Shown one piece after another: positions 11,060 through 22,511 of a DNA stretch of 64,000 bases (position 1 is its first letter; each line of letters begins with the position of its first letter). The position numbers and the translations under genes are program-made. The stretch spans positions 114,979,783-115,043,782 of the forward strand of contig NC_081406.1 in assembly GCF_030272615.1 (NCBI RefSeq), given 5' to 3'. The DNA comes from Cryptomeria japonica. Lineage: Eukaryota > Streptophyta > Pinopsida > Cupressales > Cupressaceae. The notes beneath the pieces are model-generated. The model was not told the DNA's origin. It saw nothing but the letters and a program-made list of their open reading frames with translations, and did no database searches.

Positions 11060-12687
11060 ATCATGATCCTAAGCAGATCATAGGAGATAAGGATGCAGGA
11101 ATCCTTACAGGAAGAAAGATCAGAGAAAACTCATGTCTAATCTCTGAATTTGAGCCTAAGTCATTCCAAGAGGCTCATAAAGATGAAGACTAGATCAAGG
11201 CAATGGAAGAGGAACTTGACCAGATAGAGAAAAATGGTACATGCTCCTTGGTACCCAGACCAGAACATAAAAATGTCATTGGAACCAAATGGGTGTTCAG
11301 AAACAAGCTGAATGAGGATGACATAGTGATCAGGAACAAAGCCAGATTGGTGTGCAAAGGATATGCTCAAGAAGAAGGAGAAGACTATGGAGAAACCTTT
11401 GCTCCTGTAGCCAGATTGGAAGGAGTTCGTATGCTTCTTGCATATGCAGCTTTTAAAGGATTCAAAGTATATCAAATGGATGTAAAATATGTATTTCTAA
11501 ATGGTGTACTTGAAGAGGAGGTGTATATAGAGCAACTAGATGGGTTTGCCCTATCTACGGATAGTGACATGGTGTGTAGGCTACATAAAGCCTTATATGG
11601 TCCAAAGCAGGCACCTAGAGCATGGTATGAATGTCTACATTCCCATCTTGTGAAGATTGGATTTGAGAGAACAAGTGAAGATAGCAATATTTACTTGAAA
11701 TCTGAAGGAGATCAGATTCTGATTTGTGAAGTTTTTGTTGATGACATTATCTTTGGTGGAGATGAAAAGATGAGTCATGAGTTTGCTGATGAGATGAAGG
11801 AAGAGTTTGAGATGTCACTCATAGGGGAGATTAAGTTCTTCATTGGACTGCAGATCCAACAGATGAAAGATGGAATCTTTATCACTCAGTCCAAGTATGT
11901 CAAAGAGTTGTTGAAGACCTTTGGCATGGAAGATAGCAAACCAGTTGGTACACTGATGGTGACCAGTTGCAAATTATCAAAAGAGGATGATTTCACATTG
12001 GTTGATGAGAAGGAATACCGATCAATGATTGGTAAGTTGCATTATGTAGTGCATAGCAGACCAGATATTGCACATGTAGTTGGTATTACTGCAAGGTTCC
12101 AAAAAAATCCAAGAGAATCCCACTTGGTTGCAGTCAAGTGGATTCTTAGGTATCTAAAGGGAACAGTTGACTATGGATTGTGGTACCCATACAACAATTG
12201 TTTCAACCTGAAAGTATTCATCGATGCTAACTGGGCAGGTAATGTGGATGATTGGAAAAGCACAACCGGTGGTGCATTCTTTCTCGGTGGTAGACTGGTC
12301 TCATGGATGAGTAAGATGCAGAGCTGTATCTCTCAGTCTACAGCGGAAGCAGAGTATGTTGCAGCTTTCATGAACTGTACTCAAACAATCTGGATGAAGC
12401 ATGTTTTAGATGGCTTCAAAATCCCTGTATCTAAACTGATAAGTATATTGTATGATAACACAAGTGCTATCAATATTTCAAAGAATCCGGTTTTCCATTC
12501 TAGAACTAAGCATTTTGAGCTTAAGTATCATTTCTTGAGGGAAAAGGTTCAGAATAAAGAGATTGCACTGGAACATGTTTCCAGTAAGGAGCAGTTAGCA
12601 GACATATTCACCAAGCCTCTCCCAAAGACTGCATTTGTGTATTTAATAGGTGAATTGGGGGTACTGCCCCTTCAGGAGGTAAATTAA
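11060..12687 (+). pseudogene. Element B reverse transcriptase and RNase H
   Basis: The open part 11203-12687 encodes RT and RNase H almost intact. RT motifs are [27 protein letters not shown] (proline where leucine is usual) and the catalytic [10 protein letters not shown]. RNase H shows [25 protein letters not shown] and the terminal [14 protein letters not shown] at about 11192 replaces the tryptophan of [11 protein letters not shown] found in element E. The pol reading frame ends at TAA 12685, about 230 bp before the polypurine tract. Confidence 0.9.
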
Positions 12688-12917
12688 GAGTATTTGTTCC
12701 ACATCAGTTAGGTATTGCATAGTCAATTTTTTTTTGATTGATGTGTTGAAGGATGCTACTCCTCAGGGGGAGCAGCATAATGGAACGGGGATGTTTGTGC
12801 CTCCACTTTGGCATTGTTGTCAAAGGACGAGAAGAAGTGTAGCAGAGAAGATATCTCCAGAAATTGGGGAGAAGATGAGTTTACAGAAAGATACCTTTGT
12901 ATATTGCCATCAATGCC

Positions 12918-12928
12918 AAAGGGGGAGA
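12918..12928 (+). other. Polypurine tract of element B
   Basis: AAAGGGGGAGA lies directly before the 3' LTR start TGTTGGCATT. It is the expected plus-strand primer. Confidence 0.8.
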
Positions 12929-12929
12929 T

Positions 12930-14449
12930 TGTTGGCATTATGTGAACCGGTATGAGGACATAATGATATTGTATGTTGTCATTGATGTCAATATGTGATA
13001 TGAAGAGAGAACCAACATATGTGAGAACCGTCGGCATATGTGAGAACTGGTATATATGCCAAAGTAAAGCGGTATATTTGTTCAAGGTGAACAGGAATGT
13101 CAAGGTGAACCGACATGTAGTCATGGGAACCGACACATGGAAGCATTGTATGACTACCGATTGGTAGGTAGTTTCCACTTCAAGATTTCTGGTTGGAGTA
13201 TCTTAAGCTTGTGTGACTCAATCGGTGATCTTTATGTGATGAAGTTAGCATGATAACGAAGAACAGATAGTGTTGTCACATAAGCCTTATGCATGTGAAG
13301 GATCTTGCATAAAGAAGAATGTTCCAATCTACCTCGGGAATGTGCGAAGTCTGTAAACGGTGATAACATGTGATGGGTTATCTCCCGCCATGAAATCGGT
13401 GGAAAATGAACGATGGAGAATGTCTTGAGATTGGATCAAGACTGTTGCATTCAATACATTATGATCAATGGTCAGGATTGAACCGTTTGAATTCCTTAAC
13501 CTATAAGGTTTAGGGTTTAGAGTTTATGCTTTCGACCTAACTGTTTTCTATAAGGTCAATGTTGTGATTCTTTTAGAGTTTGTTGGCAAAAGTTGTGTGT
13601 GTGTATTTAAGAGAAGAGATACGTGATTCTTGCCAGACCAGAGGAGAGAAGTCATATCTGTAGAGTGTAAGTGCAGAAGGTGAAGAGGAGATTAAGTGGA
13701 TCTGCATTGGCATTGAGTGCTATTATCAGGTCATTGATATACCTATTGATCTTTAACTACTTCAACAGTTGTGAAATCCCCTAACAGGGTAGCCTTAACC
13801 GGCTTGTTGAAAATCCTCTAACAAGGTAACTTGAAGTTACTGAGTCATTGATATCCTTTAGCTATTGAGTTCTTGAAATCCTCTAACAAGGTACCCTTAA
13901 CAGGGTTTAACCCTTAACTGGGTATTGTGGCCATCCCTTAACTAGGTGATCCCTAATAGGATCGGCTCCTAACAGAACCTATTGTATATGTCTTTAACTG
14001 AACAAGGCTTCTAACAGAGCAGACTTCCAAAGAGTTAAAAAACAAGCTTGTGGGTATTCATCCCCACCGTGGTTTTTCCTAGTTGGGTTTCCACGTGAAA
14101 AATATGTGTGTCATATGTGATGTTATGATTGTTTTTTGATTAATGGTGATGCATGTTGATCTTGCTGTAATATATACATTTATGATGGTAGAGTGCATGT
14201 TCATGCATTAGAGTGAAATGGGAATGAAGAGTTAGATTATATGAGAAGATAAGTGTCAACTGGTCTTTGCTCATCTTAGTTACACTAGGTTCTGTCGGTT
14301 GAACTCTGTTGAAGGACCGATGCAGCTGTTTGTCTGTCAGTGCATAAGTGTTAGTTGACAAACCGGTTTAAGGTTGAGTTTTTGCCTGTACTGATTCACC
14401 CCCCCTCTCAGTACCGGTTTGGTACTATTCATTCATCATTAAGTTATCA
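12930..14449 (+). repeat. 3' LTR of element B
   Basis: The length is 1520 bp, collinear with the 5' LTR, with scattered mostly transition differences and a few small indels. One difference is a shorter telomere-like run (one perfect TTTAGGG plus one altered unit at 13509-13522). Another is an extra short segment (GGTATTGTGGCC) in the hairpin array near 13920. The many differences between copies indicate an old insertion. Confidence 0.93.
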
Positions 14450-14454
14450 ATGTT

Positions 14455-15469
14455 TTCTTCTTTTCAAGACAACTACTCGACTTTGTTAATTGAATCAAGA
14501 GGGCTAGGATGGAAAAAACAAATCTGAAACCCTAATAATTAAAAGATAAATGAAAGTTAAAAAATCTGAAACGTGGCTATACTAGATGAAAACACAGAAA
14601 CCGAACACAGACACAAAAATACCACACTCAGACGCAGAAAGGCGAGAAACTGAAACCTACAAAATAGATTTGAAACAAAAAAGCGGAAAAAAAGACCAAA
14701 ACACAACTTCTAATAAAAAACGTAAAAATACGAAACCCAGATGTGGAAAGAAAACCCTGAATCTATGAAACCACTGAAAAAACACAGATGCAAAAATAGA
14801 TGACATCGACGCAGTTTCCGGACGCAGACACGGAAAGAAGGATCTCAAACACAGAAATATGAAATCTAGATCTACAGAAAACACAAATGAAAAAAAAGAT
14901 AACCCAGACGTAGAATCTTAACATAGACGTGGAAATAATTGTCGCAGTCGCACAAGAATGTGAAATCGTCGCTGATTCGACCTGCAACTCACTAAAAACT
15001 AAATCTTCCAACACAACGTTAGGAAATAAAAGGGACAAGAGTCCCATTGGGCATGCCAAAATGTATGAGGCAAAAAATGATGGTGATAAACTATTGCAAA
15101 ACCTCGAAGATTCAACCACAAACAATTTTAGTTCTATAATAAAACATTCACCATACACCAATGAAGATACCTAAGATCATGTAAATCAACAAACAAAACG
15201 TATTACCATTCACATGTCAAGTAGGGTTTTAATCTCCATTGTTTCCTATCTCCATTGATCTTGCTTGATATATATTTGCTCTCAGATTTTGTATGCCAAT
15301 ATATAGGAATTGGATCTCCTATATTATAGAAGAACTCTCGTAAAAAATCCCTTACATCATGGGATAAAAAATAAACAAACTATAACAAACACATGTAAAT
15401 ATACAAGCTCCTAAACAAACTAACAAATATTTTTCTATGTAGCCCATAATTCTAACAAACATGTAAACA
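14455..15469. other. A-rich spacer
   Basis: Adenine-rich DNA with irregular repeats of CAGA/GAAAC words at 14580-14900. Short open frames on both strands look fortuitous. I see no known domain. Part may be the 3' continuation of the gag remnant just to the right, but no protease motif was found. Confidence 0.35.
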
Positions 15470-16255
15470 TTAGCAACATTTTTCCCAATAATAGTTATTA
15501 GAGTCAGAATTGGAGAAATCCATTCTACCTTTCTTTTTATCCTCCTCCTTGCACTCTTTTTGGAAATGACTAGATTTGTCATAGTTCCAACATTTTGCCT
15601 TGGAATTTTTACTAGGAGACTTAGATCTCCTCAAAGACTTAGATTTATAATTCTTGTCCTTTTTCTTGTCTTTCTCCATTGTTCTACCATGAGCAACTAG
15701 GGCCTCCTTAGCCATCTCAAAAGATTTCCTTCGTATCTATTTAGATAACAATGAACCCACCACATCCTCCATCTTGAAAGTGGTCATTGTGCTTCCAATG
15801 GCCATCACAACGTGATACCATGATTCCGACAAAGAACATAACAAAAGCTTACATTTATCTTGATCATCAATCTTGTCACCAACATAATTCAATTGAGAAA
15901 CAAGCATGTTGAACACATTCATGTGATCTTTCATGGACCCTCCTTCCTCCATCCTCAGAGGAATAGAGCTTCTTTCTCAGGAATAAATTATTTACCAAGG
16001 ATTTCTCTTGATAAATATCACCAAGCTTTTCCAAAGTGTATTTGTAGTCTTCTCCTCATTGACATTCAAGAGAACTGAATTAGATAGACAAAGTCTTATC
16101 AAATCCTTAGCTTTCCGATCCCTTTTATCCCAATTATCCAGTGGTGTATTTTTGGATTTTGTCAAAGAAACCACATCTCATAGATCTCTATCCATGAACA
16201 TGTCCTCTATTTTGAGTTTCCACAACACAAAATTGCTACCATTAAATTTATCCAT
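15470..16255 (-). pseudogene. Copia gag remnant, second element of a chimera
   Basis: Read on the minus strand from about 16250, the segment starts MDKFNGSNF..WKLKIEDM, a typical copia Gag N-terminus. It continues through SLSESWYHVVMAIGST and ends with a Lys-rich region and a zinc knuckle CWNYDKSSHFQKEC at about 15560-15605. Two knuckle positions are altered: the second cysteine is tyrosine and the glycine is serine. A stop lies near 16175. No protease follows. It begins only about 90 bp after the RNase H end of the copia remnant to its right, with no LTR pair between them. Confidence 0.78.
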
Positions 16256-16339
16256 CTCTATTCTGTTGGATGTGCTTTCCATATCAAAGCTACAACAAAG
16301 TTATGAAATCTTCCTTTTCAAAACTCTCATTGAAACTAG

Positions 16340-17680
16340 ATCAACACATGGGACCATCTTGAATGTATTGCAGATCCTACAACATTCGCCTAAACCAAAT
16401 ATCTTGAAAATTAGTGGTAGTAGCGTTGTATTTAGCGTTTGTTGTAGAGAGAGATATAGTGGGTTGTTTCTTGGATTTCCAAGAATTGACTGTAGAACCA
16501 AGACTAAATACATAACTAGAAGTAGAATTTTGATCATCTATAGAGCCTGCCTAATTGGAATCAATATATCCAACCAATTATTTAAACCTCCTTCAAATGG
16601 TGAAAAGAAATGCCATAACACAATGTTCCTTTAAGATACCTTAGAATCCTTTTAGCAACACCCAAATGTGTTTCTTTGGGTTTAGACATGAACCTCGAAG
16701 CCAAACTTACAATATATGTAATATCTGGTCTAGTGGTGGTCAAATAAAGAAAACCTCCGACTAACTTCCTATAGAGAGTGGGATTTACATAAGAGGAATA
16801 ATTAGAAGTACAGAACTTAATACCAAACTCCATAGGTGTGGCCACAGGATTGCAATCCTGCATATGAAACCTTTGAAGAAGATTTAAAACATACTTTTAC
16901 TGAGACAAAAAAATACCATTGTTATGCTGCCAAACTTCAATACCAAGAAAATAATGCATCTCCCTTAGATCAGTCATTTCAAATTCTGAAACCATTGTGG
17001 CTCTAAATTTAAAACAATGAAGATTTATTGCTAGTGTAGATGAGATCATCCACATAGAGAACAACAATTAGAACATCTTCACCAAATTTTCCAATATAAA
17101 GATTAGGATAAAACTAACTTTTGACAAAACCTTTTTTCGAAAGATAGGAATTGATTCTAGAGTACCATGCTCAAGGTTCCTCTTTTAGACCATATAAAGC
17201 CTTCTTCAACGTATAGACAAAATTTTCTTTGGACGAAACTTCAAAACCTTGAGGTTGAGAAACATAAATTTCCTCATCAATATAAACATTGAAAAAAGCA
17301 CTTTTAACATCCATATGATAAAAACTCCATTAATTTTGAGGATCCAAAGACAAGACTAATCTATTTTAATATCCATCCTAGCTATAGGAGCAAAGGTTTT
17401 AATATAGCCAATACCATCCCGCTGGGTGTATCCTTTTGCAACTAGTCTAGCTTTGTATTTATCAATAGTCTCATCAAATTGATATTTAGTTTTTAAAATC
17501 TACTTTGTACAAACAACATCCTTACCAAGAGGCAATTCAACCAATTCCCAAGTGTGATTTCGTTCAATAGATGCTATTTCACGATTCATGGCTGCAACCC
17601 ACTCTTCTTTTGGCTCATTATTCTACATAACATGAGTCATGAGAGTATAGTTAACCTTTCTATGGGATCTCAAGTAGTCA
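16340..17680 (-). pseudogene. Element A reverse transcriptase and RNase H
   Basis: The RT catalytic motif VLYVDDLIY is read on the minus strand at about 17045-17075. The open part 16582-16863 carries CNPVATPMEFG, LVGGFLYLTTTRPDITY and [11 protein letters not shown]. RNase H continues to about 16345 with GYIDSN*AGSIDD, the expected tryptophan being a stop, and [14 protein letters not shown]. The reading frame is interrupted several times between 17100 and 17680. Confidence 0.8.
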
Positions 17681-17989
17681 TTTGATCAAAATTAGTATCT
17701 AACATTAGAGAAAGGGGATAATTTTTCTTTGTTCTTCTTTGATAGTTCTGATATTGCCAACTCTCCACATTTGAGGATTTAGGTTTTGCAATATCAACTT
17801 TGGATTCATTAGACACAAGAAAATGAGAGTCCTCTTCACCTATATCATTCACAAGAGGGTTAGATTTATTCAAATTAATCTCAATATTCTTAGCCTTTGC
17901 ATTTGGAGTATATTGTACTCTTTCTTCAAAGATAACATCTCTGCTTATGATTAATTTCTTACTGATAGTATCATATAATTTGTAAGCTT

Positions 17990-18861
17990 TTTTTTCAGAA
18001 CCCTATCTAATAAAAATGCATTTGGTACAATTTTCATCCAACTTTTTTCTTTTTTCCTTAGGAATATGTGCATAAGCAAAACAACCAAACACCTTAATAT
18101 GGGTAACAAATGGTGTGAAACCAAACCAAAATTGTTCAGGAGTCATGCCATGAAATAATTTTGTGGAGTTTCTATTCAACAAGTAAACTACAGTAAGGAC
18201 CACCTATCCCCAAAAGCTCTTATCTAGGTTCTTTTCTTTCATCATGCTTCAAGCCATTTCAACAATAGTTCTATTTTTTCTCCTAACAACCCCATTTTGT
18301 TGTGGAGCATAAGAAGTGGTAAAATCTCTTTGAATCCCATGTCCTCTACAATAATCAAAAAACACATTTGATCCATACTCTCCCCCATTATCTGATCTTA
18401 TTAACTTAATGAATTGACCACTTTGTTTTTTGAAACTAATTGTTGGAACTCAACAAATGTATCAAAAACTTCCGATTTATCAACCAAACAATGGATCCAA
18501 GTTTTACGAGAAAAATCATCAATCAAGATAAGAAAATACTTGTATTTATTTAGTGAGGGAGTTTCCATTGGACCACATAAGTCGATATGAATAACTTCAA
18601 GTGGTTTTCGTGCTCTTCTAGACAAACCAATTTGAAAAGTATTTCTATGTTGTTTTCCAAACAAACATTCTTCACAAATTTTCTGATCATTCTTAAGGAA
18701 TGGAAATCCTCAACCATATGTTTCTTCTTAAGCAAAAGTAAACCACCAAACTTTAGGTGGTCGTACCTTAGATGCCATAATTGACTATCATGCACCTCTA
18801 TAGTACTCAAGACTTGTTTGGGTGAAGAAAAATAAAGGGGAAACATACGATCACCTATCAT
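17990..18861 (-). pseudogene. Element A integrase
   Basis: Visible in pieces are the zinc finger (LWHLRYDHLKFGG), the catalytic VIHIDLCGPMETPS and a second acidic motif in SDNGGEY near 18390. QQNGVVRRKNRT near 18290 has arginine where the catalytic glutamate is usual. The C-terminal VFGCFAYAHIPKEKRKK comes from the open part 18003-18203. Frameshifts lie near 18665 and 18400. The product would insert cDNA into the genome, but this copy is inactive. Confidence 0.82.
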
Positions 18862-18867
18862 CTTTTC

Positions 18868-19830
18868 TCAGGCAACCACTACATATCTTTGTGACTTATC
18901 TCTGATTATACATTCATTCCTGTAAAAAATAACTTGATTATTTTGTTCAAGCGTTTGACCAACTGATAACATATTCCTTTTTAGAGCATAAACTAACAAA
19001 GTATTAGAAATGTGCTTAGTTTTTCCATTCTCATTTGCTACTTCAATGGTTCCTATTCCTTTAGTCCCATGTGAATTATTGTCTCCCAACACAACATTAC
19101 TATCATATTTTTCATTCAAGTTAATAAATAGTTTTTCATTAGAAGTCATGTGTTGAGAGCAACTAGAATCAATATACCATAAAGGCTCTTCATTGGAACT
19201 TGCATTCAAACATAAAAGAAATACATTTTGTTTCTCTTCTACAACATTATTAAATTGCTTGTGCCAACATTTAGACTTATAATGGCCAAATTTGTTGCAA
19301 TGGAAACACTAAACATGCCTTTTGTCTCTACTAATATCCATGCGTCTACCTCTTCTTCTGCTTCCATAATTATTATTTCTTCCTTGAAAACTATAACTCT
19401 TCCTTGATCTTAGCCCTTGCCTCTGTAATTGTGACTAGACTCACCTCTATGTTCATATTTGGAATCATTGCCATAACTAGATTTCTAATAACCCTTAGAA
19501 AAAAATATTCTTTTTACCTCTAATATTTACCTTAGATGCAAATTCTTTTTCTAAATGTTCTTGATTTCTTTTCATTTGTTCTTTTGCTATTAATAAAATG
19601 CCACTTAACTCATCAATTTTCGTAAAAAGTAACATATTTTGAAATTTCAATTGTGGAGACAACACTATCAAATTTGGAAGGCAGACTTCTTAATATTTTT
19701 TCAATCACATTTTGATTGCTTATATCATCTCCTAGAATTTTCATCCGATTTGTCATCCCGTCAACTTTTGTTAAAAACTCATTAACTAATTCATTTTGAT
19801 TCATTTTAACATTGACTAACACGTCGCTAT
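18868..19830 (-). pseudogene. Element A partial gag and protease
   Basis: The Gag part (19613-19822) has the UBN2-type LTKVDGMTNRMKILGDD..IEKILRSLP. A zinc knuckle with all four ligands (CFHCNKFGHYKSKC) lies at about 19268-19309. The protease site reads WYIDSSCSQHM, with DSS in place of the usual DSG. The Gag N-terminus is cut off at about 19830. Frameshifts lie between 19310 and 19610. Confidence 0.82.
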
Positions 19831-20339
19831 CATGCTTTACGAAAGGTCTGTTTTGAAACCAGAATAGCTTCGGCCCTTAGAAACAAGAAACAAGGTGACC
19901 CTGCTCTCACGTCTTTATGTGTGTCTGCAGATCTCTTATCTGTCCGTTTTTCCAAGGAAAGAAGAGGCTGGGCCCGTGGTAAAGTTTCCCGTGGGTTAGA
20001 TGTGACCCGTTGTGCTACACAAAATTAAACAAGCTTTGAAACTTCAAAACAAAGAAGGCTTCACTTTAAATTTGCCAATGCCCAAGTCAAACGCGTCAAA
20101 GAAAGCGCGTGGAATTTAATGAGTGATAGAAATGTGAATTTCGGTAAAAATTACACCAAGTCGTAAATTTGTTTTAACGACTTGAGTGGAGTCAAATTGG
20201 CGTATTGACTCCGCTACTTTTGCCATTGTCTTTCTCTTGGCTTTCCTGCACCTCCTTTCAATGCTATTAAGCAGGCGTTCATGTTCCCCTCTTAACTCCA
20301 TTTATCTCTCTTCTTCTTCCTCATCTAAAATATTTGGAA
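19831..20339 (+). promoter_or_regulatory. Upstream region of the receptor kinase
   Basis: Single-copy-looking DNA between the copia remnant and the kinase ATG. It holds two adjacent perfect inverted repeats. The first is CAAGTCGT / ACGACTTG (20157-20164 and 20177-20184). The second is GGAGTCAA / TTGACTCC (20188-20195 and 20205-20212). The second contains TTGAC W-box cores on both strands, and further TGAC cores lie near 20085-20100. WRKY factors bind W-boxes in many plant defence genes. No convincing TATA box was seen; the last 120 bp are CT-rich, as in many plant leaders. Confidence 0.5.
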
Positions 20340-22408
20340 ATGGAAATGGAAGAAGGGCTAACACCCCCCCGCTTCCTCTTTCTCGTCTTCACAGTATTCA
20401 TATTGTGCCTCGCTTCTTCATCACGAGCTTGTCCAGAACCAGATGAACCCTTCCAATGTGGGGATTATTTCTTCAAATATCCCTTCGGAAGAAAGAACAG
20501 CGGTTGCGGTGACCCTGCTCTTCAGCTTGACTGCGATAAGGCACCCAAGATGCCTCTACTCAATATTAATGGGTACGAATACTACGTAATGGAATTCCCA
20601 GATCCCCACAATTTCATGACAATAATTGACAGGAATATCTTCGAAGGTACATGCAACCCACCGATCAGTAACCAAGCAACGCAATCCCCGTCTGGAGATC
20701 AATCTGACTCTGAAGATAGTGGGAAGAATTTGAATTTGTGGAAGCACTGTAATGTAACGGCTTCTGTATACCCGCTACAAAAATGCGGTACATGGTACTA
20801 CGGTTTCATTATTCCTGAGTCCAATTTGACTCTACAATGTAAGCCACAAGTTGTACGCCTGGTGGAAAGCCTACAAGGAACTGATCCACTAGCATTTGTA
20901 GATGAATCTTTTCAAATAAATTGGACTGTCGACGAAAACTGCAGGAAGTGCCAGTCATATGGTGGGACTTGTACCTCCAACATCAGCTCGACTCACTGCA
21001 ATTGCACAAACAGCCCCCATCCAGGAAAATGCCTGGCTCGTAAGTACACGAACTCGAATCTGTATCTAATCAATTTAGGAAAATTTTAATGCTGTATGAA
21101 ATGACGTGTGCACTCTACTGGGAATGATTATTTACTATATTTGCTGAAATTTATGGACTGAGCGTTGTAGGTAATTCAAGGACTAAAACTGCCATCATCG
21201 CAAGTGAGTATGTCTTCTTTATTAGTTATCTATATTCTTTATATCTTTATTTCGTTGACGTGAATGTAAATACTTCACCTGATTCTTATTAATCAGGCGC
21301 AGCCATTGGAACCGGTGCATTGTTACTGATGGGAGCACTCCTGTTCGTTAATAGGAAGAGGTGTTTACCCACTTCCTCCGACAGACACGATCTGTCTAAT
21401 ATAGAGAAGTTCCTGCAAGATTATGTTCATCAAATGCCATATAGATATTCATACTCTCAGCTTATGAAGATCACCAATAACTTTGCACATAAAGTCGGGG
21501 AAGGAGGTTTTGGTGTGGTATATAAGGGAAACCTACCATCTGGCGATCTGGTGGCCGTCAAAATGCTTGATCAGTCAAGGAGCTGTGAGAATCAATTCAT
21601 GAATGAAGTAGCAACCATTGGAAGGATCCATCATGTTCATTTGGTTCGGCTCATAGGATATTGCTACGAAGAATATAGAAACGCATTGGTGTATGAGTAC
21701 ATGGCTAATGGTTCTCTAGAGAAGTTTCTATTTGCAGGAAGAGAGAAGGAACAAATCCTAAATTGGGCACAGCTGTATTCAATTGCTTTGGGTGCAGCTC
21801 GTGGAATAGCCTATTTACACCAAGATTGTGACAACCGTATCATTCATTTTGATATAAAACCCCACAACATATTACTGGATGAAGAGTTCACACCAAAGGT
21901 AGCTGATTTTGGTCTGGCTAAACTCTGTGGGAAGAAAGAGGACCATATATCAATGACAGCAGCAAGAGGAACGCCTGGATATGCCGCTCCAGAGGTGTGG
22001 AATAGAAATATGGGAGCTGTAACAGACAAATCAGATGTTTACAGTTTTGGCATGGTATTATTGGAGATTGTTGGAGGAAGGAAGAATATCGATGTGCAGG
22101 TAAGCCGGTCCAGTCAATTGTATTTTCCAGAGTGGGCATTCAAGTCGATGGAGAATGGGCAGTTGGAGAGGGGGTTGAGAGGAAGTGGTCAAGCAGAAAT
22201 AGAATGTGAAGAGAAAGAGAAAGCAATAAGATTGGCCAAAATAGGACTATGGTGCATTCAGTACAACTCAAGAGATCGGCCAAGCATGAGCAGAGTGGTT
22301 CAAATGTTGGAAGGAAATGGTGATGATGTAACCAATCCTCCCCTGCCTTTCAATTCAACAATTAGGGCCGCACCTTCAATACATTCAAGTGAAGAGTCTT
22401 CTGTGTAA
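20340..22408 (+). CDS. LRK10L/WAK-type receptor-like kinase, three exons
   Basis: Exons are 20340-21039, 21171-21203 and 21297-22408; both introns are GT..AG and all phases agree, giving 614 residues. ATG 20340 is chosen because the in-frame codon at 20334 is TTG. A signal peptide spans about 11-30. A GUB_WAK-type ectodomain begins at C31 (FQCGDYFFKYPFG), and a WAK_assoc-like cysteine motif begins at C201-C204. The membrane helix is about 241-262, with RKR after it. The kinase domain has GEGGFG at 312-317, Lys333, Glu348, HFDIKPHN with Asp430, and DFG at 448-450. HFD in place of HRD makes it a non-RD kinase, as is usual in the LRK10L class. It probably acts at the plasma membrane as a receptor in defence or stress signalling; the ligand is unknown. 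The frame is intact. Confidence 0.93.
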
Positions 22409-22505
22409 GCAAGGAGGGGAATCTCCTTCATATCCATCATTCTGGTCGTCAACATTATTCCGGGTAGGAGTCCCTTGAGTGTCAATTTATTCCAACTTCA
22501 TTGTG

Positions 22506-22511
22506 AATAAA
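22506..22511 (+). terminator. Polyadenylation signal of the kinase gene
   Basis: AATAAA lies about 100 bp after the stop codon, followed by AT-rich DNA. It is a plausible near-upstream element. Confidence 0.5.

Larger units (their letters stand above)
7023..14449 (+). mobile_element. Ty1/copia retrotransposon B, full length with target duplication
   Basis: This is a structurally complete copia element of 7427 bp. LTRs are at 7023-8526 and 12930-14449, both starting TGTTGGCATTATG and ending TTATCA. The 5-bp target duplication ATGTT is exact on both sides (7018-7022 and 14450-14454), which fixes the borders. Primer site, gag, protease, integrase, RT, RNase H and polypurine tract are in order. 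The coding region has a frameshift near 8765 and several stops, so it is non-functional. Protein similarity shows it belongs to the same family as element E on the opposite strand at 56204-63491. Confidence 0.95.
16340..19830 (-). mobile_element. Truncated copia retrotransposon (element A) on the minus strand
   Basis: On the minus strand, from 19830 downward, lie partial gag, zinc knuckle, protease, integrase, RT and RNase H of one copia element. Both ends are missing. Gag starts mid-domain at about 19830, beside the promoter of the receptor kinase, and RNase H stops at about 16340. No LTR was found. Many stops and frameshifts show age. Its zinc knuckle differs from that of the gag remnant at 15470-16255, so the two are different elements joined. 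Confidence 0.85.

Noticed and set aside
14586-15174. Open frames of 60-130 codons on both strands
   Set aside because: A-rich low-complexity sequence, overlapping antisense frames and no domain; most likely fortuitous.
20334-20339. A start two codons upstream of the kinase ATG
   Set aside because: The codon at 20334 is TTG, not ATG; the first in-frame ATG is 20340.
21040-21089. Exon 1 of the kinase reading through to a stop at 21089 as a separate secreted 250-residue protein
   Set aside because: GTAAGT at 21040 is a strong donor, and splicing to the 33-nt exon and the kinase exon keeps phase and yields a correctly placed membrane helix.
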